From positions 1 to 23,654 of the forward strand of contig CAZTLX010000039.1 of the NCBI GenBank assembly GCA_964614575.1: a stretch of DNA of 23,654 nucleotides, in the 5' to 3' direction. Below, piece after piece: positions 14,906-21,208 of this stretch; position 1 is the first letter of the stretch, and the number at the start of each line of letters is the position of its first letter. Both the position numbers and the translations under genes were made by a program. The stretch is from JBGTLW01 sp964614575 (GTDB taxonomy: Bacteria; Planctomycetota; Phycisphaerae; Phycisphaerales; Phycisphaeraceae). The notes beneath the pieces are model-generated. The model was not told the origin of the DNA, did not search any database, and saw only the letters and a list, made by a program, of their open reading frames with translations.

Positions 14906-17900
14906 GGTGTCACCTCAATCCATCGCATATCCACCGTCGTCGCCACCCCCCGGCCCGGCGATAATCCGCGAAATACGTTGCCGGCCTGCCGCTGATTGAA
15001 CGCGCGGTCGAACACCGCGATTCGCTCCAGCGTGCCCAGCCACGGCCGCGTGCCATCCGGCTCGCCGCCCAGCGTCAAAAGAAAATCCGGGTCCCAGTTG
15101 TCCAGCGCCCCGGCCAAGGGCTCGGTGTGCTCCAACGCACCGTTGCGGTAAAACAGCAGGTTCACGCCGTCGTAGCTGATGATCAGGTGCTGAGTCGTTT
15201 CATCGTCGAGCGGCGGTTCGATCTCCTGGGGGATCGAGCCCGCCGAGCCGGTATTCGTCGTGCGCTGGCGGTAGTGATAGCGCGTCGCGGATTGTCCGAG
15301 CATGAAGTTACGGTCGCTGTGGTCGGCCGAGAGCGTGACAACCCGAGCCGGACCGCTTTGCATGACGTTGGCCGGGGTAAAGCGGGCTTCGAGCGTGAAC
15401 TGACCGGTCTCGGCGACCGCGTCGGCGATCTTGCGGGCCTGCGTCAGGGAGCTGATCGCCGTCGAACCGCGCAACCTCAGACCGCCGCCCGCGTCCCAGG
15501 CGATGGCGTGGGTGTCGGGCACGCGCAGGTTCAGCGCCGCGCCGAAGTTGGCGGTGTCATAGACGATCGAGCCGGGCAGCTTGGAGTCGCCGAGCGTCTG
15601 GCCGCGAAACAAGGCCTCGACCTGCGCCGCATCGAGCGCGTAGTCGTAGATGCGCACATCGTCGAGCCGGCCATCGAGCGGGTTGTTCCATCCGCTGATG
15701 CTGCCGGCCGTGCTGCCGGCGGTGTCGGCACCGAGGGCGATGGGTTCGGCGTTGGCGGTGATGCCGCCGGTGTAGCTCCCGTTGCCGACGCGGCTGCCAT
15801 CGAGGTAGAGCGCCGTGCCATCGGGCCCGAAGCAGTAAGCGACGTGATACCAGCGTGCGCTGCTGATCGGGCCGCTGGTCAGGTCGTGGTGGGCGCTGGT
15901 GCTGGAGAGGCGGGCGCGGACCACGCCGTTGACCAGCGAGATGTTGAGGTGCCCGCCGCCGCCGAAACCGGTGGCGTCCTTGGTGAACAGGCCCTGATCG
16001 TCGCCGGCGTCATCGGTGCGGAACCAGAAGGCGATCGCGCCGCTGTCGAGGCGGTAGTTGTCGTGGTGGGGGATCTCGATCAGGTCGTTGCTGCCGTCGA
16101 GGCGGACGGAGGTGCCGGTGTGGGGGGCCGCGCCGGCTTGCAGGCCGACCACGCCGTTGCGGTAGCTGCCGGTGCTGCGCTGGCGTTCATCAAAGGCCAG
16201 CGGGTTGTCGATGCCGAGGCTGGGCAGGCTGGTGTCGAGGTGAACGCGTGCCTGGTCATCGAGGGTGATGTCGTCGCGTACGGTCGCGGAGCCGAAGAAC
16301 GCCGCGTCGTGTTCGATGGTAAGGCTGCGGTCGCTGTGGACGACGGCGGCGACGTGGGCGCGGTTGCGGAAGATGACGTCGTAGCTGCTGCTGTAGCCGA
16401 TGATCTTGAGCTTTGCGGGGTTGGCGGTGTCGGCGTTGAGTACGGCGTCGTCCTCGACGATGACGTTTCGGCCGGCGTAGAGGGTGAGGCTCGATCCGTC
16501 GGGGATCACGATCGTCGCCGCGCCGCGGGCGGTGAAGGCGCGGGTGCATTCGATGCGTCGGTGGCCGGAGACCATCATCACCGTGCCGCTGTTGAGGGTG
16601 AGGTTCCTGAACGTGCGGTCGCTGTCGAGGGTGATGTTTCCGGCGTAGGTCTGATCGCCCTGGGAGGCGGGCATGCCGGTGGGGGCGGGGGCGTCGTTGA
16701 TGGTGGGGGCGCTGCTCATCACGGCGCGTTGGCCGGTGATCGAACCGATGTGAGCGCTGATGATGTGGTTGGGGTTGCCGCCGACGCCGCCGAACGCGTG
16801 GCCGTAGAGGCTGGAGCTGGTGTCCATCACGAAGCGTTTGCTGCTGGTGGAGGTGGTGGCGGCCTGGGCGTCCCGTGTGGCGGTGGCGTCAAGGTAGGGG
16901 CCGCGGGCGCCCTCGTAGCTGTTGATGCGTGCGGTGGCATAGACGCGGAACAGGTCGCGGCAGACGATGCCGCCGCCGCCCTGCGCCGATTCATCCAGTT
17001 TCCAGTGGCCGACCAGCGCGGGCGTGGGCTTGACCTCTTCGAAACGGTAGAGCGCGACCAGCCGCGGCTCGTCGGATTCGGCGATGCCTTCCTCGTACAT
17101 CACCTTCACCTCGGCGGCGCTGATCGCGCGGTTATAGAACCGCACATCATCGATCCGCCCGTCAAAGCGGTCGTAACCCGCGGCCCCCGAGCGCCCGCCG
17201 ATGTAGATCGGCCGGTCGTCGGTACCGATCGGCGCGTGGTGCGTCGCGCCGTGGCCGTTGTCGGGCTGGCCGTTGACGAAGAGCCGCGCGGTTCGGCCGT
17301 CCCATGTCGCGGCCAGGTGATACCACTGTCCGGCGCTGAGGGTGGTGTTGCCCTTGATGCCGTAGTCGTCGTAGGTATCGAGGAACAACGTCGGCCGACC
17401 GTCCTTGATCGCGAACTGCCAGTTATTGGGGTTGCCCTCGCCCTTGCGCATGATGACGTTGACATCGCTGCCGCTGTTAAAGCTGTCCGGCCGCACCCAC
17501 GCGGAGATGGTCAGCGCCTCGGTCACCTTGAAATCGTCGTGACTAAAGACGTTGATGTAGTCGTCGTGGCCGTCCATCTCCAAGGCACCGATGACCTGCC
17601 CCAGCGACCACGCCGAGCCGCCGATGACCTGCCCGTCGTGATTGCCGCGGGCGTCGTACGCGATGGCGCCGGCGGTCTCGTCGAGCATCCAGTGCGCGAG
17701 GGCGGGGGGGCCTTGCGGCGGGGCGGCGGCCCACTCCAGCGAACGTTGCAGCAGCGTGAGGCCCGCGCCGGTCAACTCCGCAAACGCGAAGTCGGCGCTC
17801 ACGCCCCACGGCAGGCCCACGCGTCGGCCGACCGCGGCGGTGCTGTCGGCCAACTCGCCGCCGGCATCGAGCGCGACCAACGCCGCGCCGCTGCCGCCCG

Positions 17901-18765
17901 CGTCTGTCGCCAGGACCCGCACGCCCGCGGCGAGCGCCGGCATCATGCGCAGCAGGTCCGCGGTCTGATGCGTCAGCGTCGCCGGCCCCACCCCCAGCGG
18001 CGAGGTGATGTAGTGGCCCGCGTCGGTGATCTGTGCTTGTGTCTCGCGCGTCGTCTGCCCGCTCTGCGCGGTACACAACTTCAGGTCCTGCCACTGCGAG
18101 CGGTGCTCGGCCACGACACCGATCGTGCAGTTGACCAGCTTGCCGGCCAGCGCATTGGCCTTGGATGTGGGTGAGACCCATACCACGTCGTTGACCGCGG
18201 TCGCGGCATCCAACGCCGCTTGAGGCGTATCGGCCCCGATCAGCGTCACGTTGTAGTCCCACGCCTGCGCCTGCGCGACGCGCAGCTTGTCCGAGTCGCT
18301 GAGCAAACCGGGGTTATCGACGACCAGCAGCAGGTCTTTCGCGGCCGCGGGAACCGACGGCATCAGCCGGGCGGTCACCTCGTGGCTCACCCCCTCGAAG
18401 CGGCCGATCACGCGCAGCATCACGGGGTCGTTGGGGTCGTCGGTCAGGTCGCCGTCTTCCTCTTCGAAGAGGACCGTAAACGACCCGCCGTTGAGCGGCT
18501 GATCCGGGAGCCAGTAACCTTCCGCCTGCCGTGACCGCCAATCGTCGTTGGTCCGCACGTACTGCATCGCGGCGGTCAACCCCGACTCGGCGATCAGGCG
18601 GGCCCGCGCGTGACGGCTGACGTTCTGGCTGATGCCGCTGGTCGTGCTTTGGCTGGCCAGGAACGATACCGCGAGGATCACCGCGCAGACCAACGCCACC
18701 ATCACCAGCAGCATGACGATGCCACGGCGTGAAGCGGCGATCTGTCGGATTCCGTTGTCAGGCAT
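14902..18765 (-). CDS. Giant GspK/PilX-like pilin with Rossmann-like and three LamG domains
   Basis: The 1287-residue protein has a prepilin-like SRRG and hydrophobic helix (about 15-37), again without Glu5, then ARARLIAESGLTAAMQYVR. Residues 144-348 form an alpha/beta domain beginning LLLVVDNPG and ending TLLQRSLEWAA; it resembles ThuA or glutamine-amidotransferase-like domains that I associate with planctomycete surface proteins, but I see no catalytic triad. LamG 1 spans about 354-560 (WYHLAATWDG, IDDVRFYNRAI), a beta-solenoid-like region about 600-845, LamG 2 about 870-1055 and LamG 3 about 1070-1268. It lies 27 nt after the GspJ-like gene and overlaps the next gene by ATGA. A purine-rich AGAGGCGG before the ATG is a plausible ribosome site. 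It probably sits at the filament tip and binds polysaccharide; this is inference. Confidence 0.85.
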   Translation of the reverse strand: MPDNGIRQIAASRRGIVMLLVMVALVCAVILAVSFLASQSTTSGISQNVSRHARARLIAESGLTAAMQYVRTNDDWRSRQAEGYWLPDQPLNGGSFTVLFEEEDGDLTDDPNDPVMLRVIGRFEGVSHEVTARLMPSVPAAAKDLLLVVDNPGLLSDSDKLRVAQAQAWDYNVTLIGADTPQAALDAATAVNDVVWVSPTSKANALAGKLVNCTIGVVAEHRSQWQDLKLCTAQSGQTTRETQAQITDAGHYITSPLGVGPATLTHQTADLLRMMPALAAGVRVLATDAGGSGAALVALDAGGELADSTAAVGRRVGLPWGVSADFAFAELTGAGLTLLQRSLEWAAAPPQGPPALAHWMLDETAGAIAYDARGNHDGQVIGGSAWSLGQVIGALEMDGHDDYINVFSHDDFKVTEALTISAWVRPDSFNSGSDVNVIMRKGEGNPNNWQFAIKDGRPTLFLDTYDDYGIKGNTTLSAGQWYHLAATWDGRTARLFVNGQPDNGHGATHHAPIGTDDRPIYIGGRSGAAGYDRFDGRIDDVRFYNRAISAAEVKVMYEEGIAESDEPRLVALYRFEEVKPTPALVGHWKLDESAQGGGGIVCRDLFRVYATARINSYEGARGPYLDATATRDAQAATTSTSSKRFVMDTSSSLYGHAFGGVGGNPNHIISAHIGSITGQRAVMSSAPTINDAPAPTGMPASQGDQTYAGNITLDSDRTFRNLTLNSGTVMMVSGHRRIECTRAFTARGAATIVIPDGSSLTLYAGRNVIVEDDAVLNADTANPAKLKIIGYSSSYDVIFRNRAHVAAVVHSDRSLTIEHDAAFFGSATVRDDITLDDQARVHLDTSLPSLGIDNPLAFDERQRSTGSYRNGVVGLQAGAAPHTGTSVRLDGSNDLIEIPHHDNYRLDSGAIAFWFRTDDAGDDQGLFTKDATGFGGGGHLNISLVNGVVRARLSSTSAHHDLTSGPISSARWYHVAYCFGPDGTALYLDGSRVGNGSYTGGITANAEPIALGADTAGSTAGSISGWNNPLDGRLDDVRIYDYALDAAQVEALFRGQTLGDSKLPGSIVYDTANFGAALNLRVPDTHAIAWDAGGGLRLRGSTAISSLTQARKIADAVAETGQFTLEARFTPANVMQSGPARVVTLSADHSDRNFMLGQSATRYHYRQRTTNTGSAGSIPQEIEPPLDDETTQHLIISYDGVNLLFYRNGALEHTEPLAGALDNWDPDFLLTLGGEPDGTRPWLGTLERIAVFDRAFNQRQAGNVFRGLSPGRGVATTVDMRWIEVTP

Positions 18766-18792
18766 CGGTCGCCGCCTCTTCTCTTGGAACAG

Positions 18793-19416
18793 TTAATTCC
18801 GATTCCGCATGGACACCGCCGCGAGCGCGACGTCGCTCAGGTCACCGGCCGTGAGTTCCAACTGATAGCTCACCAGCCTCGCGGTCAGCGGGTCAACCGA
18901 GTCGATCGCGATATCCCAGGCGGCCACGCGGGTCGCCCACAACTCCTGCGGGAAATCGGCCGATCCCATCAGCGCCGCGGTGATCAACTCAAAATCGTCC
19001 GATAGGCTGTAGATCACATCGGTCGCGTCTTCGGGCGCCCGATACGAAGAGATCGTCTGCCCGACCGCGTTGAAATCCAGCCGGCGGATCTCCCGCAGGC
19101 TCGGCTGGCCGTCTTCGTTGTCATCGTTGGTCCAGAGCACCAGATAGCCGGGCCCCTGATCGAGCACCATCATCGAGCCGCGCACCGCGGCGCTGATGCG
19201 GGCGTTGACCGCCTTGTTGCGGGCGACCAGCGAGCGGATGTCTTTGCTCGATTCGGTGCCGTAGGTCACCGCGGCAAGCATCGACGCCGTCGCCGCGCCG
19301 ATCAGTGCGGTCAGCAGCACCGCGAGCATGAGCTCGACCAGCGTCAGGCCGCGGCGGGTTCCCCGCGTAACCGCATGCGTCGGGGGAGCGGATTGCCAGC
19401 TTCCGGGGTTGGTCAT
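18793..19416 (-). CDS. GspJ/PilW-like prepilin
   Basis: The 207-residue protein carries a type IV prepilin cleavage signal, RRG followed by LTLVELMLAVLLTALIG, with cleavage after G23 and Glu at mature position 5 (E28). The hydrophobic helix is followed by a globular part of about 160 residues rich in acidic residues and beta strands. Size and position, after a GspI-like gene and before GspK-like genes, match GspJ or PilW, minor pseudopilins that build the tip of a type II secretion pseudopilus or type IV pilus. The ATG overlaps the stop of the GspI-like gene as ATGA, so the two are translationally coupled. Export and cleavage require a PilD-type peptidase, which is not in this window. Pilus and secretion roles cannot be separated from sequence alone. 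Confidence 0.88.
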   Translation of the reverse strand: MTNPGSWQSAPPTHAVTRGTRRGLTLVELMLAVLLTALIGAATASMLAAVTYGTESSKDIRSLVARNKAVNARISAAVRGSMMVLDQGPGYLVLWTNDDNEDGQPSLREIRRLDFNAVGQTISSYRAPEDATDVIYSLSDDFELITAALMGSADFPQELWATRVAAWDIAIDSVDPLTARLVSYQLELTAGDLSDVALAAVSMRNRN

Positions 19417-19937
19417 TCATGGGGCTCCGGGACAAAGCGGCTGACCGTCCACTGGCGGCCGTCATCACCTTCCTGCACGGTGACGGTGATCGTGAGCCCC
19501 GGCTGAGACGCGCCAAACGCCGCGACATCCACGTGATCCGCCACCACGCTCACGCGGCGGTTGAATCGCTGATAAAGGTCGGCATACAGGTTGCCCTCGG
19601 CATCGGTCAGCGCGCCCGCCTCTTCCTCATAGCCGTGGTAATCATCCACATCGTCGAAGTCCTGACGGGTGGTCTCGCCGCTGTCGGGGCCGAGGGTGAC
19701 TCCGCCGCCGGGGTCGTGGTACGGCAGGGTGAGGACCTCTTCCATCATCGCCTCGGCCAGCGCGACGGCCCGGCCGCTGTGCATCGCGTCGTAGGTCTGC
19801 ATCTGCCCGATCACGATCGACTGCGAGAGCGCCGCGACCACGAAGGCGAGCACCGTCGCGGCAAACAACGCTTCGAGCAGCGTGAAGCCGCGCTGACCGC
19901 GCGGGGTCCGCCGTGTTGGCATCGAAGCTTGGATCAA
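19413..19937 (-). CDS. GspI/PilV-like prepilin
   Basis: The 174-residue protein has the prepilin signal QRG followed by FTLLEALFAATVLAF, with cleavage after G17 and E22 as mature Glu5. It is first in a four-gene operon of minor pilin-like proteins. I take a TTG start because GGGAGG lies 6 nt before it; the in-frame ATG five codons on (19922) has no Shine-Dalgarno site and would also leave the pilin signal intact. The acidic segment around DFDDVDDYHGYEEEAG is unusual for a pilin head and may bind calcium or a partner. The minor pilin GspI initiates tip assembly with GspJ and GspK, which fits the gene order here. Confidence 0.86.
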   Translation of the reverse strand: MIQASMPTRRTPRGQRGFTLLEALFAATVLAFVVAALSQSIVIGQMQTYDAMHSGRAVALAEAMMEEVLTLPYHDPGGGVTLGPDSGETTRQDFDDVDDYHGYEEEAGALTDAEGNLYADLYQRFNRRVSVVADHVDVAAFGASQPGLTITVTVQEGDDGRQWTVSRFVPEPHE

Positions 19938-19943
19938 CCGGGG

Positions 19944-19949
19944 CCTCCC
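19944..19949 (-). promoter_or_regulatory. Shine-Dalgarno site supporting a TTG start
   Basis: GGGAGG on the minus strand is 6 nt from the TTG at 19937. It is the strongest ribosome site in the pilin operon and argues for the non-AUG start. Confidence 0.6.
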
Positions 19950-19960
19950 TGTTTCTAAAC

Positions 19961-20039
19961 GCCCGCGCAGACGGGCTCCTCGTCAGGCTGATCGACGCTT
20001 GAGGACCCGCGGTTCATCGCCGACGAGCGTCCGCGCGGG
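19961..20039. promoter_or_regulatory. Imperfect long inverted repeat with alternative hairpin, between divergent pilin genes
   Basis: The arms 19962-19984 and 20022-20039 pair as CCCGCGC-GACG and CTCGTC blocks with one mismatch and a 5-nt insertion. Within the left arm a second, local stem is possible on the minus strand: GCCCG, loop TCTGCG, CGGGC, then GTTT. The two folds are mutually exclusive, as in an attenuator in the leader of the GspI operon, but no experiment or comparative data support this. Confidence 0.35.
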
Positions 20040-20154
20040 GTTATCGGCCGGGCGGTACTGTTTGTAACGTCTGCCTAAGCCTTGCCGACGGATCATGCGT
20101 CATGCGAGGCGGCCCACGCGAAAGCCGCACGGCACCCGCGTCGATAGGGGGGCT

Positions 20155-20715
20155 ATGCACGAGCAAGCCATGCCCCGGTTTGGTGCCCGCGCCGCGCGCC
20201 CGCCACGACGCGGGGGGTTTTCGCTGATCGAGTTGATCCTCGTCGTGCTGGTGATCGGCGTCATCGCGGGCCTCGCCGCACCGATGGCCGGGCAAAACAA
20301 CACCACCCGCCTGCGCGAAGCCGCCAAACTCCTCGTGGCCGACCTCGCCTTTGCGCAGAACGAATCGATCACCCACGGCGACGACCTGCGGCTGCTGGTC
20401 TTCGACACCGACGACCACAGCTATTACCTCGCCGCCGCGTCCGACCCCGAGACCCCGCTGATCAACCCGGTGACCCGCCGCCCATACGTCACCCGCTTCG
20501 GCGAGGGCCGCGCGGCGCAATTGCAAGGCGTGACCATCCAGGCGCTGTCGATGGACGGTGACAGCGGCGCGACCGACGACCGCGTCGGGTATGGGATCTA
20601 CGGCCAGATCGATCAGGCCGCCGACGCCACCATCACCCTCGCCTCCGGTGGTTCCACCATCACCATCACGATCCAGGCCTCCACCGGCGAAACCACCATC
20701 GGCACCCTGAACTGA
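20155..20715 (+). CDS. GspH/FimT-like prepilin
   Basis: The 186-residue protein has a prepilin signal RRG followed by GFSLIELILVVLVIGVIAG, cleaved between G21 and F22, with E26 as mature Glu5. After the helix, LREAAKLLVADLAFAQNESI is typical of the GspH/FimT family, and the rest is a beta-rich head ending in threonine-rich strands. GspH and FimT are minor subunits near the pseudopilus or pilus tip. It is divergent from the GspI-J-giant operon, completing the H, I, J, K-like set. I chose the ATG at 20155, preceded by a G-rich AGGGGGG about 3 nt away; an in-frame ATG at 20095 would add 20 basic residues without a ribosome site. Confidence 0.87.
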   Translation: MHEQAMPRFGARAARPPRRGGFSLIELILVVLVIGVIAGLAAPMAGQNNTTRLREAAKLLVADLAFAQNESITHGDDLRLLVFDTDDHSYYLAAASDPETPLINPVTRRPYVTRFGEGRAAQLQGVTIQALSMDGDSGATDDRVGYGIYGQIDQAADATITLASGGSTITITIQASTGETTIGTLN

Positions 20716-20740
20716 CCTGCCGCCCGCCCGCCGCTTGCGA

Positions 20741-20746
20741 TAAACT
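20741..20746 (+). promoter_or_regulatory. Putative -10 element for leaderless queD
   Basis: TAAACT, within GATAAACT, is followed by AGCGCG and the ATG at 20753, a 6-nt gap in a 37-nt intergenic space. There is no Shine-Dalgarno site. I see no preQ1-type riboswitch structure, and there is little room for one. Confidence 0.45.
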
Positions 20747-20752
20747 AGCGCG

Positions 20753-21115
20753 ATGCGAGCATCGCTCACCAAGACCATCGATTTTGAGGCGGCGCACTGG
20801 CTGCCGACGTTCCCCGAGGGGCACAAGTGCCGGCGCCTGCACGGCCACTCGTTCAAGGCCGACATCGTCGTCGAGGGCGAGGTCGATATGGCCAAGGGGT
20901 ATCTGATCGACTTCGGCCAGGTCAAAGCCGCGACCGAGCCGATCGTCAAGCAACTGGATCACTACTGCCTCAACGACATCGAAGGCCTGGAGAATCCCAC
21001 CGCCGAGATGCTCGCCAAGTGGATCTACGATCGGCTCTCGCCCGGCCTGCCCATGATCAAGCTCGTCCGCGTCCGCGAGACCTGCACCTCCAGCGCCGAA
21101 TACGCCGGTGACTGA
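20753..21115 (+). CDS. queD: 6-carboxy-tetrahydropterin synthase, QueD family
   Basis: The 120-residue enzyme converts dihydroneopterin triphosphate to 6-carboxy-tetrahydropterin, the second step of the 7-deazaguanine (queuosine) pathway. The zinc ligands H15 (FEAAH), H30 and H32 (RLHGHSF) and the catalytic C26 are present, followed by LIDFGQVK, LDHYCLND, NPTAEMLAKW and the C-terminal VRVRET. The length is normal for bacterial QueD. No other queuosine gene is adjacent. A member of the related eukaryotic-type PTPS branch is possible but less likely, given the size and the Cys-x3-HGH spacing. The gene is probably leaderless and ends before a good intrinsic terminator. Confidence 0.95.
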   Translation: MRASLTKTIDFEAAHWLPTFPEGHKCRRLHGHSFKADIVVEGEVDMAKGYLIDFGQVKAATEPIVKQLDHYCLNDIEGLENPTAEMLAKWIYDRLSPGLPMIKLVRVRETCTSSAEYAGD

Positions 21116-21140
21116 CGCGGAGGGCCTACCCCCGTTGAGC

Positions 21141-21165
21141 GGGCGCCACGAGGTGCCCCGGTTTT
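21141..21165 (+). terminator. Intrinsic terminator of queD
   Basis: GGGCGCC, loop ACGA, GGTGCCC gives a 7-bp stem with one G-T pair, followed by CGGTTTT. It lies 25 nt after the queD stop, in the gap between convergent genes. It is the clearest terminator in the window. Confidence 0.7.
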
Positions 21166-21208
21166 CCCTCATGCGGTCCGCGAAACAGGGGGCGTCGCGT
21201 GCCTCCCG

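Noticed and set aside
15127..18174. A 1015-codon plus-strand open frame opposite the 1287-residue LamG gene
   Set aside because: The opposite strand has clear LamG domains and operon structure. This frame gives a Val/Ala/Gly/Asp-rich shadow translation with no recognisable domain.
20716..20752. PreQ1 riboswitch upstream of queD
   Set aside because: Only 37 nt separate the genes, there is no pseudoknot-forming pattern, and the message may be leaderless.
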